From Lachnospiraceae bacterium (lineage in GTDB: Bacteria; Bacillota; Clostridia; Lachnospirales; Lachnospiraceae): a stretch of DNA of 64,000 nt. The stretch's first letter is position 1, and every line of letters begins with the position of its first letter. The position numbers and the translations under genes were made by a program. Below, in pieces: positions 35,714-43,742 of the stretch. The notes below the pieces were generated by a model. It saw only the letters and a list, made by a program, of their open reading frames with translations. It was not told the DNA's origin and searched no databases. The stretch spans positions 62,001-126,000 of the forward strand of contig JAEEOO010000004.1 of the NCBI GenBank assembly GCA_016284315.1, in the 5' to 3' direction.

Positions 35714-36145
35714 CTAGTAGTAATATTTCTCCGATATGATTCTTAAATCCTCTTTCGTAACTACTCCGTCCTCAACGTGGAATGAGTTGAGAACAGGATT
35801 CTCCGCCATTAAAGACAGGATAAAATAACTGGCATTCTTATCATAAGAAAGTCTTATATCTTCCTCAGAAGGTCTTGAGGGTGACTCCGGATGAGAATGC
35901 CAATTGCCAAGGGGCTTATAACCGTTGGCCCGCATATCCTTTATTGCCTCCAACTGTTCCTTGGGATCAAGAGTGAAGTGATCCTCCGCGTGATCCACGT
36001 TGGTCAGGAAATACACTTTCTTAACAAATCTTCCGGCCTCATTATCTTCTCCGGCTATCAGTCCGCAAGCCTCCTCAGGAAGATGCTCTCTTGCGTACTT
36101 TACGATGTCGTCGTAGAGGCTGTAATCAATTCTGACAATAGACAT
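35714..36145 (-). CDS. hcyD: JAMM metalloprotease, HcyD-like
   Basis: A 143-residue Mov34/MPN/PAD-1 zinc protease. The JAMM motif is complete: Glu25, then His83-x-His85-x7-Ser93-x2-Asp96. In known systems this small JAMM type removes extra C-terminal residues from ThiS-like sulfur carriers to expose Gly-Gly. The carrier at 36965-37171 has exactly such a residue. The start (36143-36145) has GGGGGA upstream and lies one base after the E1-like gene stop; an upstream Met (36193) would overlap that gene by 47 nt. In the homocysteine pathway the same protease is thought to act with MetY. The gene name is by pathway analogy. Confidence 0.88.
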   Translation of the reverse strand: MSIVRIDYSLYDDIVKYAREHLPEEACGLIAGEDNEAGRFVKKVYFLTNVDHAEDHFTLDPKEQLEAIKDMRANGYKPLGNWHSHPESPSRPSEEDIRLSYDKNASYFILSLMAENPVLNSFHVEDGVVTKEDLRIISEKYYY

Positions 36146-36146
36146 A

Positions 36147-36965
36147 TTAATGTCCCCCGGGTTTAAATTCGCATGCTGCCTGCTCGTAATCAATGGGCTC
36201 CAGGATAGTGGGATGGTCGCCGCAAACCGCGCAGTTATGTGTATCCTTTGGAAGCTTAATCTTGTGGAACTCCATGGTCAGAGCATCGTAAGTCAAAAGA
36301 TATCCGGTAAGAAGATCTCCCACACCCACAATATACTTAATAGCTTCCATTGCCTGGAGGCTTCCGATTACGCCGCCCATTGCTCCGATAACGCCTGCCT
36401 GCTTGCAGGTAGGAACTGCATCCTTCGGCGGAGGATTCTTGAATACGCAGCGGTAGCAAGGTCCCTGACCGGGAACATAGGTCATAAGCTGACCTTTAAA
36501 TCTAATTATTCCTGCGTGAGAAAAAGGCTTCTTCTCGATTACACATGCATCGTTGATAAGAAACTTTGCAGGGAAATTGTCGGTTCCGTCGATGATGAAA
36601 TCGTAATCTCTGATAAGTTCTCTGATGTTGGTTGAATCAACGAACTCTCTGTAGGTGTTTACAACAACATCGGGGTTCATTGCATTCATGGTTTCCTTTG
36701 CGGACTGAACCTTTGCTTTTCCAACATCCGCAGTGCCGTGAATGATCTGACGCTGAAGGTTTGAAAGGTCTACTTCATCTGCGTCAACAATGCCAATGGT
36801 TCCTACACCTGCTGCCGCAAGATACATTGCTGCGGGAGCTCCCAGTCCGCCGGCACCGATAATAAGCACCTTTGCGTTAAGAAGCTTCTTCTGTCCCTTG
36901 GCGCCAACCTCTTTTAAAATAATATGTCTTGAATAGCGCTCAAGCTGTTCATCGGTAAGAGCCAT
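36147..36965 (-). CDS. hcyF: E1-like adenylyltransferase (ThiF/MoeB family), HcyF-like
   Basis: A 272-residue enzyme that adenylates the C-terminal glycine of a ThiS-like protein so sulfide can form a thiocarboxylate. Gly37-Ala-Gly-Gly-Leu-Gly binds ATP, and the Arg finger and Asp of [36 protein letters not shown] are present. A structural zinc site is formed by Cys170/Cys173 and Cys245/Cys248. Cys187 lies where these proteins often have a reactive Cys. There is no rhodanese domain, unlike many MoeB/MoeZ proteins, which fits use of free sulfide from the adjacent sulfite reductase. It overlaps the carrier gene by one base. Confidence 0.9.
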   Translation of the reverse strand: MALTDEQLERYSRHIILKEVGAKGQKKLLNAKVLIIGAGGLGAPAAMYLAAAGVGTIGIVDADEVDLSNLQRQIIHGTADVGKAKVQSAKETMNAMNPDVVVNTYREFVDSTNIRELIRDYDFIIDGTDNFPAKFLINDACVIEKKPFSHAGIIRFKGQLMTYVPGQGPCYRCVFKNPPPKDAVPTCKQAGVIGAMGGVIGSLQAMEAIKYIVGVGDLLTGYLLTYDALTMEFHKIKLPKDTHNCAVCGDHPTILEPIDYEQAACEFKPGGH

Positions 36966-37171
36966 TACTGTCCACCTCCCATGAAGTAAAGGAATTCAAC
37001 GGTATCGCCATCCTTTAAAACGGTGGACTCCTTCTTGTCTGATTCAACGAACTCCTCATTTATTGATACAGTTACATACTCGGGCATCTCAACGTTCTCT
37101 GCCGCAATAAGCTCGGGTAATGTAAATCCGTCCTGATATTCTTTCTTTTCGCCTGCAACTGTGATAGTCAT
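36965..37171 (-). CDS. hcyS: ThiS/MoaD-like sulfur carrier with C-terminal extension, HcyS-like
   Basis: A 68-residue beta-grasp protein, the carrier of sulfur as a C-terminal thiocarboxylate. It ends Met-Gly-Gly-Gly-Gln, so one Gln follows the diglycine that must be exposed. ThiS and MoaD normally end in Gly-Gly. The extra residue demands proteolytic maturation, and a JAMM protease lies two genes downstream. This is the hallmark of the HcyS type, not of thiamine synthesis. No thiG or other thiamine genes are near. The stop codon shares a base with the hcyF start. Confidence 0.9.
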   Translation of the reverse strand: MTITVAGEKKEYQDGFTLPELIAAENVEMPEYVTVSINEEFVESDKKESTVLKDGDTVEFLYFMGGGQ

Positions 37172-37173
37172 TT

Positions 37174-37419
37174 TTATTCTCCTACTTTCTTTACAAATAA
37201 TGTGTAAGTACCGTCCTCATTGTCTGCCAGTTTGAGTATCTGATGTCCTTCGTCTTTTATAGAGCGGGGCACGTTCTGAACGGGCTCGCCGTCATTCATT
37301 CTAATAGCGATAATCTGTCCCTCATCGAGTTCATCGATTGCCACCTTTGCTTTTACAAATGTGAGAGGGCAAACCTTATCGGTAATGTCAACTTCTTCGT
37401 CTACTTTGATGTCTGCCAT
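37174..37419 (-). CDS. TusA/SirA-like sulfur-transfer protein
   Basis: An 81-residue protein with the TusA/SirA/YedF pattern: a Val-Cys-Pro-Leu-Thr-Phe-Val-Lys-Ala motif whose Cys17 would carry persulfide or a related sulfur species. The fold then alternates as expected, and the C-terminus ends in a short strand. It lies between the sulfite reductase (12 nt) and the carrier (2 nt), so it may relay sulfur or sulfite between them. The exact partner is unknown. AGGAG precedes the ATG. Confidence 0.87.
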   Translation of the reverse strand: MADIKVDEEVDITDKVCPLTFVKAKVAIDELDEGQIIAIRMNDGEPVQNVPRSIKDEGHQILKLADNEDGTYTLFVKKVGE

Positions 37420-37431
37420 GTTTAGTCTCCT

Positions 37432-38301
37432 TTACTTTCCTTCGTATGCCGCGCGGATTTCTTTTCTGAATTCTTCCTCACCGACTCTCTGGAGGGTAAG
37501 TCTGAATCTTTCTCCGGGCTTTGCATTCTTTTCAAAAAAGTTTATTGCCGCATCGGCTACTCTGAAGAGTGTTTCCTTGTCCTTGATAATGGGAACGATT
37601 TCTTCGCCCTTGTAAATCTTATTTCCGAAGAGTCCTCCAAAGGAAACAATGTAACCGGGCTCATAATTCCAGGAATCAGCAGGACATGCCTTTACGCAGC
37701 GTCCGCAGTGGTTACACTTGGATTCATCGATAACAACTTTGCCGTCCACAAGGCTAAGTGCTCCTTCGCGGCAAGCCTTGATGCAGACTCCGCAGGAAAT
37801 GCAGGCATCGGGCTTGTATTCGATTAAATATCCGCCCTTAACACCAAGGTCATTCTCCTCTGCCTTTAAGCAGTTGTTCATGCATCCCGTTACGCCAAAC
37901 TTAAACTTATGTGGAAGCTCTCTTCCGAAGTATCTCTCGTCGAATTCCTTGGCAAGTGTGTAGGAATCAATACATCCGCTGGGGCAAATTGCCGAGCCCT
38001 GACAGGCCGTAACGGTTCTTACACGCGGTCCGCAAACTCCGGGGCGAACGCCGCCCTTTGCAAGTTCTCCTCTTACCTCTTCAATATCATTGAAGTTGAT
38101 AAAAGGAATTTCAACGCCCTGACGGGAAGTCATGTGGACATATCCGTGTCCGTACTTTTCAGCAACCTCTGCGATAGTCTTAATGTTCTCGGCAGTGAGA
38201 TTTCCTCCTACAACTCCAAGTCTTAAGGAGAAGTAACCCTTCTGTTTCTGTCTCATGAATCCGCCTTTTTTAAGGGATGAGTAATCAATTGTTTCTGCCA
38301 T
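37432..38301 (-). CDS. Sirohaem-[4Fe-4S] sulfite reductase with two ferredoxin clusters
   Basis: A 289-residue nitrite/sulfite-reductase-like protein. The sirohaem/[4Fe-4S] ligand set is complete as Cys100-x5-Cys106 and Cys140-x3-Cys144. It is followed by two ferredoxin motifs, Cys167-x2-Cys170-x2-Cys173-x3-Cys177 and Cys196-x2-Cys199-x2-Cys202-x3-Cys206. This short, one-module, ferredoxin-bearing layout resembles AsrC and small archaeal/clostridial assimilatory-type enzymes and differs from the 550-residue CysI. It should reduce sulfite to sulfide with low-potential electrons. The ribosome-binding site lies inside the last codons of metY, one base before whose stop the spacing closes. Nitrite as substrate is possible but the context argues for sulfite. 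Confidence 0.9.
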   Translation of the reverse strand: MAETIDYSSLKKGGFMRQKQKGYFSLRLGVVGGNLTAENIKTIAEVAEKYGHGYVHMTSRQGVEIPFINFNDIEEVRGELAKGGVRPGVCGPRVRTVTACQGSAICPSGCIDSYTLAKEFDERYFGRELPHKFKFGVTGCMNNCLKAEENDLGVKGGYLIEYKPDACISCGVCIKACREGALSLVDGKVVIDESKCNHCGRCVKACPADSWNYEPGYIVSFGGLFGNKIYKGEEIVPIIKDKETLFRVADAAINFFEKNAKPGERFRLTLQRVGEEEFRKEIRAAYEGK

Positions 38302-38302
38302 C

Positions 38303-39547
38303 TTAGTTTCCTCCTGCGTTTAATTTTTCAAACGCTTTATCAAAATCTTCTTTAAGGTCCTCTATATCTTCTATTCCGACGCTTATTCGTATAAGATCAT
38401 CAAACACTCCCGCATCCTCTTTTTGTTTTTCAGTTGAGTGAAGACTGATTGTTGATGCCGGGTGAAGAACCAAGGTCTTGGTGTCTCCAATGTTTGAAAG
38501 TCTGTAGGCCAGCTGCAGTTCATTTAAAAGCTGAAAAGCTCTTTCCTTTGAACCGACTCTAATTGTTACGATTGCGCCGTAACCGCCTTTAAGAAGCTTC
38601 TTTCCTATTTCATGCCATTTACTGGACTTTAGTCCAGGATAGTTAACAATTACATCCGGGTACTTGTCCTCAAGATGCTGCGCCAGTAACGCAGCGTTCA
38701 TACATTGGCGCTCCATACGAAGCCCTAATGTCTCTAAACCGATCTGGTTTAAATATGCGGTCTGAGGTGTCATGCACGCTCCCGCATTTCTGTAAAGTCC
38801 TGCTCTTAATCTTGCCAGGTAAGCAAAAGGCCCGAGTTTTAAATAATCTTTAAGGACGGGGAACTTTTCCGCTGTCCATTTGAATTTTCCTTTGTCTGTC
38901 AGTATTCCGCCGATCGCGTTGCTGCTTCCGTTTATGTACTTTGAAGTTGAGTTGATAACTATATCCGCTCCGTGCTCAAGTACTTTTACGAGATAGGGGC
39001 TGGCCACGGTGTTGTCAATGATAAGAGGTATTCCGTGTCTGTGGGCCACTTCTGCGAGTCCATCCACATCCGTTACATCTAGGCAAGGGTTGCCAATGGT
39101 TTCGGCAAAGATTAATTTTGTATGTTCATTAATTGCATTCTCAAACTGTTCAAAATCGTTATTACAGACGTAATTGGTTTTGATTCCGAAAGCTTCAAGA
39201 TCTCTGAAGAGGTCTATTGTTCCTCCGTATAGGCTTGAGCTTGAAACTATCTCATCTCCGCTTTCAAGAATGTTTGTCAGTGCGTTAAAGATTGCTGCCA
39301 TTCCTGATGCCGCAGCCACACTTCCGATTCCGCCTTCAAGTTTAGTAATTCTGTTTTCAAATGTGCTGATGGTTGGATTTGCCACTCTCGTGTAACAGAA
39401 TCCCGGTACCTTGTTTTCAAAGATACCCGCCAGGTCCTCCGCGCTGGACTGGAAAAAAGCTGAGGTTTGGTATATAGGACTTAAGGTCGATCCAAACTTT
39501 TCTTTTTTGTCCACTCCCGCATGGAGAAGTGCAGTGTTAAAATTCAT
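38303..39547 (-). CDS. metY: O-acetylhomoserine sulfhydrylase
   Basis: A 414-residue PLP enzyme of the Cys/Met metabolism family that makes homocysteine from O-acetylhomoserine and a sulfur donor. The PLP lysine is Lys203 in Ser-Thr-Ser-Lys-Tyr, with Asp178 pairing to the pyridine nitrogen. The N-terminus begins Phe-Asn-Thr-x-x-Leu-His-Ala-Gly, as in MetY. It is the first gene of a ten-gene operon that also encodes sulfite reductase and the HcyS/F/D set, which in Wolinella provide thiocarboxylate sulfur for this reaction. It is preceded by its own promoter with a palindrome at the likely transcription start. Confidence 0.94.
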   Translation of the reverse strand: MNFNTALLHAGVDKKEKFGSTLSPIYQTSAFFQSSAEDLAGIFENKVPGFCYTRVANPTISTFENRITKLEGGIGSVAAASGMAAIFNALTNILESGDEIVSSSSLYGGTIDLFRDLEAFGIKTNYVCNNDFEQFENAINEHTKLIFAETIGNPCLDVTDVDGLAEVAHRHGIPLIIDNTVASPYLVKVLEHGADIVINSTSKYINGSSNAIGGILTDKGKFKWTAEKFPVLKDYLKLGPFAYLARLRAGLYRNAGACMTPQTAYLNQIGLETLGLRMERQCMNAALLAQHLEDKYPDVIVNYPGLKSSKWHEIGKKLLKGGYGAIVTIRVGSKERAFQLLNELQLAYRLSNIGDTKTLVLHPASTISLHSTEKQKEDAGVFDDLIRISVGIEDIEDLKEDFDKAFEKLNAGGN

Positions 39548-39588
39548 CTTTTCACGCTTTCTCTTCCTATGCAGAAAGTCTTTTTTTG

Positions 39589-39618
39589 TCGGTATCTGTA
39601 ACCGATGGTCTAATTATA
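39589..39618 (-). promoter_or_regulatory. metY operon promoter and operator-like palindrome
   Basis: In minus sense a perfect TATAAT (39613-39618) is followed, from about the transcription start, by TCGGT-7-ACCGA (39589-39605). The -35 is weak. The position suits a repressor site at +1. Confidence 0.65.
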
Positions 39619-39700
39619 GCTGAAAACTATTAGCAACAAAAAATACCTAAAACAAAGAGCCGGTTATAACTTTTATCTATATAGCTGTATAGTGAGACAA

Positions 39701-39736
39701 AAAAAATGTGACAAGGGGACGCACCCCTTGTCACAT
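39701..39736 (-). terminator. Strong intrinsic terminator between the two sulfur operons
   Basis: A perfect 13-bp stem (ATGTGACAAGGGG at 39706-39718 with its complement at 39724-39736) is followed in minus sense by seven T. It overlaps the stop of the ATPase gene and separates the desulfinase operon from the metY operon. Confidence 0.93.
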
Positions 39737-40428
39737 CAAAGCTTTTCTTCTTTAAGATTTCCCAAATCCATCCTGTAAATATAATCTGCGTACTGAATCG
39801 CTTCTCTATCGTGAGTTACGAGAATAACTGCTTTTCCCTGTTCTGTCAGTTCCCTGAATATTGAAAGAACATTTTTCGTATTCTCTTCATCCAGATCACC
39901 TGAAGGTTCGTCTGCAAAAATCACCTCCGGGTCATTAATCAGCGCTCTTGCAATGGCAAGCCTTCTTAATTCTCCACCGGATAATTCCCCCGCTTTATAA
40001 GAAGCATAATCTTTTAGTCCGACTTTATTAAGGAGTTCCTCTGCAAGCCTTTCATTTTCCTCTTCTTTATCCTCCGTCCCATACATTTCTTTTACAAGAA
40101 GAAGGTTTTCGATTACGGAAAGATTCTTGAAAACCATATGATCCTGAGGAATAATACCGAACTTTTTATTTCTCAGCTTACTTCTTTCATCATCTGAAAG
40201 TTCATATAGATCCTTCCCTTCGTAGTAAACCTTACCTGTATCAGGCTGTAATAAGCCTGATAGGATTGAAACAAAAGTACTTTTTCCTCCACCGGACCTC
40301 CCGATAATTTCCGTGACAGTTCCTTTGTTTATCTCAAAAGAAGTTTCTTTAAGCACTTCAAAACGCTTTTTACTTTTGCCTTTTCTGGTAAATTCTTTAC
40401 TTATTTTTTCAGCTGTAATCAGTGACAT
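39736..40428 (-). CDS. ABC ATPase (LolD/MacB type)
   Basis: A 230-residue ATPase of the FtsX-partner class. Walker A is Gly-Arg-Ser-Gly-Gly-Gly-Lys-Ser-Thr (about 42-50), the signature Leu-Ser-Gly-Gly-Glu, Walker B Val-Ile-Phe-Ala-Asp-Glu-Pro and the switch Val-Thr-His-Asp. The usual Ala-Gly-x-Glu motif of FtsE/LolD is loosely kept. Its ATG directly follows the permease stop. It ends the operon. It should power the FtsX-like protein encoded upstream; the cargo is unknown. Confidence 0.9.
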   Translation of the reverse strand: MSLITAEKISKEFTRKGKSKKRFEVLKETSFEINKGTVTEIIGRSGGGKSTFVSILSGLLQPDTGKVYYEGKDLYELSDDERSKLRNKKFGIIPQDHMVFKNLSVIENLLLVKEMYGTEDKEEENERLAEELLNKVGLKDYASYKAGELSGGELRRLAIARALINDPEVIFADEPSGDLDEENTKNVLSIFRELTEQGKAVILVTHDREAIQYADYIYRMDLGNLKEEKL

Positions 40429-41634
40429 TTAAACACCTTCTTTTGATAAAAGTCCCGTATCCCTTGCGGCAATTCGAAGGACACATAAACTCCATGTCAC
40501 TCCGCAAATAATAATTGAAAGGATTATTGTAATGAACCCGGTCAAGATCATAAAGCCTGCACCGGGCTGAAGCACCGGAAGTTCAAGACTTCTTTTTATT
40601 GTGTCCGCAAAAGGAAAGTAAACAATGGATATAGCGGCTATACCGCTAACAGATCCTATAAGCGCTATGAGAAATGCTTCCCACAACAATGCTCCGGTAA
40701 TTATCTTTTTTGATGCACCGGTTATTCTCAGAATTGCAAGCTCTCTTACTCGTTCGCCCGCAATTAATGAGAACAACGCAATCAGGATGATAATTGACAA
40801 CACCCAAACAAGTCCTGTGATAATTCCGATTATTCCGGAAACATTTTTAAGGCCTTGTGCGATTCCGTATATCATCTTCTGTGATGTTACAGCGTTAACC
40901 CCTTCAATAGGAATATTTATGTTTCCTGCAGTTTTGTATACATCGTATCCTTTTTCATTTCTAACCATTACTGCAGATATAACTGAATCAGGGTCAACAT
41001 CTTTAAAGTCTTCAAAACCAAGTGAGTCAGCACTTCTTATAAGAGACTTTATTGTTTCAATGTTTCCAAACACTGCGTTATCCAACCCGGTTCCTGTCTT
41101 TTCCAGTTTTGCGGCAACATTAAGCGTTACATTATAAAACCTTAGCTGCCTGTTAGGTGGAATAACAATATTGCTTCCGACAATTAAATCTCCATCGGTT
41201 ATCTCTCCTTCATATGCTTCTCTGATCCACGGCTGAATGGAAAAATCCGTTTCGGGATCAAATCCGATTATCTGGACCGGACTGTCACAGCAGCCTGCAT
41301 TGGCAGAAGCAAGGAAGAATTGATATGAAGCGATTTCAACGCCTTCCGTCTCCTTTACTTTCTCAAGGACACTTCGGTCCATGTAGAAAGTATCAGGGAT
41401 TCCTTGAAGAAGTATTCCGTCAAAAGAACCTTCTTCCTTTACCTCTTCCGGAATAACGATGATATCCGCTCCCAGTCTCTTTTCATAACTGTGAAGACCG
41501 TTTTGAATACTCCTTATAAATACTGAGCCCCCGAAAACGGAGGCTGCAAGTATCGCACATATGATAATAAGCAAAGAGGATCTGCCTGCTCTTGCCTTTA
41601 TGTTTTTAAGTGCTAAATTAAATCTGAATCTCAT
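40429..41634 (-). CDS. FtsX-like (MacB-type) ABC permease
   Basis: A 401-residue membrane protein. One N-terminal helix (about 20-40) is followed by an extracytoplasmic domain of about 230 residues. Three C-terminal helices carry the FtsX-like Arg-Glu-Leu-Ala-Ile-Leu-Arg-Ile-Thr-Gly-Ala-Ser motif in the cytoplasmic loop. This is the mechanotransmission type of ABC protein, not a classic importer. The start is the Met at 41632-41634, overlapping the preceding stop by 4 nt (ATGA). An earlier in-frame Met lies inside the DUF4418-like gene and is rejected. Confidence 0.87.
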   Translation of the reverse strand: MRFRFNLALKNIKARAGRSSLLIIICAILAASVFGGSVFIRSIQNGLHSYEKRLGADIIVIPEEVKEEGSFDGILLQGIPDTFYMDRSVLEKVKETEGVEIASYQFFLASANAGCCDSPVQIIGFDPETDFSIQPWIREAYEGEITDGDLIVGSNIVIPPNRQLRFYNVTLNVAAKLEKTGTGLDNAVFGNIETIKSLIRSADSLGFEDFKDVDPDSVISAVMVRNEKGYDVYKTAGNINIPIEGVNAVTSQKMIYGIAQGLKNVSGIIGIITGLVWVLSIIILIALFSLIAGERVRELAILRITGASKKIITGALLWEAFLIALIGSVSGIAAISIVYFPFADTIKRSLELPVLQPGAGFMILTGFITIILSIIICGVTWSLCVLRIAARDTGLLSKEGV

Positions 41635-42047
41635 TTTTTCTTCTTGATCACCGAAACTATGATATCTGCCACAGCCGCAATAGCTGTAATTATTCCCAAT
41701 ACGGTATTTCCGGGCTGGGTAAGTGTTCTGCACTCCATTGTCGCCATTCCGCAAAGAGGAATGATGGTACCCGCAAGAAAAATATTTGCTACGCTTACGG
41801 TAAAGATTGCGATTGCCAAGCCAAGCTTGATATTCTTATCGGGAATAGCCAAATGTATAACTGCATTAACCGCAATAACTATTGAAGTAGTAACTACCGC
41901 TCTCCAGGCCCACTGGCATTTCATAAAGCTTCCGTCATCCTTTGGTCCGCATGCTTTGAAGACCGTTAACAGAAGAACTACGTAAGCTAATGAAACCACC
42001 AGTAAAACAATGTCGGTAACTCTTATATTTACTTTTTTATTTTCCAT
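41631..42047 (-). CDS. DUF4418-like four-helix membrane protein
   Basis: A protein of about 138 residues with four hydrophobic helices. A conserved-looking Cys pattern lies on the loops: Ala-Cys-Gly-Pro, Met-Lys-Cys-Gln-Trp-Ala-Trp, Leu-Cys-Gly-Met and Met-Glu-Cys-Arg. From memory this resembles DUF4418, a family that accompanies FtsX/ATPase pairs; no function is established. The start was taken at the Met with AGAGAAGAGAG upstream (42045-42047); 42074 is an alternative. It is tightly coupled to the FtsX gene (4-nt overlap). The Cys cluster suggests metal or redox chemistry at the membrane surface, but this is inference. Confidence 0.75.
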   Translation of the reverse strand: MENKKVNIRVTDIVLLVVSLAYVVLLLTVFKACGPKDDGSFMKCQWAWRAVVTTSIVIAVNAVIHLAIPDKNIKLGLAIAIFTVSVANIFLAGTIIPLCGMATMECRTLTQPGNTVLGIITAIAAVADIIVSVIKKKK

Positions 42048-42087
42048 CTCAATAATCTCTCTTCTCTCCATCATATCCGATGGTTAA

Positions 42088-42852
42088 TTAGATAGCATAC
42101 TCAACTATACTCTGATTGAATATGTTAATAATCTTATTTCTGTAGAAGGCAAAATCGGCGCTGCTTCTAAGTCTTGGTCTCGGAAGTTCAATGTTAATAA
42201 TTTCATCCACTTCGGCAGGACGCGGTCTCATTACAATAACTCTGTCCCCTAAGTAAATTGCCTCATCTATATCGTGAGTAACCATTAGCATTGTGGTCTT
42301 TTCTTCTTCCCAGATTTTACTGATTTCCACCTGCATGTTCATTTTGGTGAGTGCATCAAGAGCTCCCAAAGGCTCGTCCAAAAGAAGTATCCTGGGATGT
42401 CTCATCAGTGCTCTTGCAATTGATACACGCTGAGCCATACCGCCTGAAAGCTGACCGGGATAAACCTTTTCAAAGTTTTCAAGATCTACTTTCTTTAAGT
42501 ACTCCTGCACCTGATCGTGAAGTTCCTTTTTTGTTCCTTCCAATCCAAGAGTAAGATTTTCTTCAACTGTAAGCCAAGGAAGAAGTCTGTGATCTTGGAA
42601 GATTACTCCTCTGTCAAGTCCGGCCTTCTCTACTCTCTTGCCATCCAAAAGAATGTCTCCGCCATAATCTTTTTCAAGACCTGCTATAAGTCTAAGGAGT
42701 GTTGTCTTACCGCAGCCGCTGGCTCCGATAATCGAAATAAACTCTCCTTCTTTTATATTCAGATCTACTTTTCTTATGGCTTCCACGTCTTTATCTTTGG
42801 TGTGAAAAACCTTTGATACATTATTAATTTCCAGGATATTATTTTGACTCAT
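42088..42852 (-). CDS. ssuB: SsuB/TauB/NrtD-type ABC ATPase
   Basis: A 254-residue ATPase of the nitrate/sulfonate/taurine import family. Walker A is Gly-Ala-Ser-Gly-Cys-Gly-Lys-Thr-Thr (43-51), with Phe-Gln-Asp-His-Arg-Leu-Leu-Pro-Trp at the Q loop, a signature of this subfamily. Leu-Ser-Gly-Gly-Met-Ala-Gln-Arg and Leu-Leu-Leu-Asp-Glu-Pro follow. The ATG at 42850-42852 has AGGTGA upstream; a GTG 9 nt earlier is an alternative. It serves the permease and binding protein encoded just upstream. Confidence 0.92.
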   Translation of the reverse strand: MSQNNILEINNVSKVFHTKDKDVEAIRKVDLNIKEGEFISIIGASGCGKTTLLRLIAGLEKDYGGDILLDGKRVEKAGLDRGVIFQDHRLLPWLTVEENLTLGLEGTKKELHDQVQEYLKKVDLENFEKVYPGQLSGGMAQRVSIARALMRHPRILLLDEPLGALDALTKMNMQVEISKIWEEEKTTMLMVTHDIDEAIYLGDRVIVMRPRPAEVDEIINIELPRPRLRSSADFAFYRNKIINIFNQSIVEYAI

Positions 42853-42861
42853 GCCGCTCAC

Positions 42862-43728
42862 CTATTTTGCTGTCTTTTTCTTCCATCTCAGAGTGTTCTC
42901 TTCAATCTTTCGAAGAATCACATCGATTATCACTCCTATAACACCGATAACAACCATCAGTGCAATCAACTTGTCTGACCAAAGAAATTCTCTTGATTTC
43001 ATAAGAGCATATCCAAGTCCTGTAAGTCCTCCCAGCATCTCTGCCGCAACTACCGCCATCCAAGCATTTCCTGCTCCAAGTCTGAGACCTGTGAAAATGG
43101 AAGATATTGCTGAAGGAAGTACCACTTTTCTAAGGAAAACACTTTTCTTGAGTTCTAGAACCTGTGCAAGCTCAAAGTATTCTGCCTGCACTCCCTTAAT
43201 TCCCTGAAGCGTATTAAGGAAGATGGGAATAAGAACTCCTCTTGCGATGATGATTTCCTTTGAAACTTCTCCGATTCCAAACCAGAGAATAATAAGAGGC
43301 ATCCACGCATATAAAGGTATCTGACGAATGACGTTGATTATAGGTGAAACAACCCTTTCTACCACTTTATTCAGTCCGCTTAAGACTCCGAGTATCAAAG
43401 CTATTCCGGCTCCCCAGAGATAACCAATGATTACTCTTTTTCCGCTGACCGCAAGGTCAGTTCCGAGGGTACCGTCCTTTACCATTTCTACAAACGCTTT
43501 TACCACCTTCAAGGGTGATGGAAGAATTACATCCAACAAGAGCCCCGAGCCGGATAATACTTGCCAAAGTATAAGCAGAAGAACCGGAACCGCTATTGTA
43601 TTTATAAGTGCTAAAAATCTCGGACCAAATTTACTGCTGCCTATATCCCCTGACAACTTTTTAAATGAATTTAATTTATCTTGTTTGCTCACTGCCTGAG
43701 CTCCTGTTGAAGTAATTGTGTTAGCCAT
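42862..43728 (-). CDS. ssuC: SsuC/TauC-type ABC permease
   Basis: A 288-residue permease with six helices and a Glu-Ala-Ala-like coupling region (Ala-Glu-Tyr-Phe-Glu-Leu-Ala-Gln-Val-Leu) after helix 4. The hallmark Pro-Leu-Tyr-Ala-Trp-Met-Pro-Leu-Ile-Ile-Leu-Trp-Phe-Gly-Ile-Gly of the sulfonate/nitrate permease group is present. An unusually polar N-terminal extension of about 35 residues precedes the first helix. It lies 14 nt after the binding-protein gene. Confidence 0.93.
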   Translation of the reverse strand: MANTITSTGAQAVSKQDKLNSFKKLSGDIGSSKFGPRFLALINTIAVPVLLLILWQVLSGSGLLLDVILPSPLKVVKAFVEMVKDGTLGTDLAVSGKRVIIGYLWGAGIALILGVLSGLNKVVERVVSPIINVIRQIPLYAWMPLIILWFGIGEVSKEIIIARGVLIPIFLNTLQGIKGVQAEYFELAQVLELKKSVFLRKVVLPSAISSIFTGLRLGAGNAWMAVVAAEMLGGLTGLGYALMKSREFLWSDKLIALMVVIGVIGVIIDVILRKIEENTLRWKKKTAK

Positions 43729-43742
43729 TTTATTGTTCCTTA

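Noticed and set aside
39548-39700. SAM riboswitch before metY
   Set aside because: No S-box core or four-way-junction pattern; the leader after the -10 is only about 60 nt.
41635-41754. 40-codon extension of the FtsX-like permease
   Set aside because: It overlaps the DUF4418-like gene in another frame; the internal Met gives an ATGA overlap typical of coupled genes.
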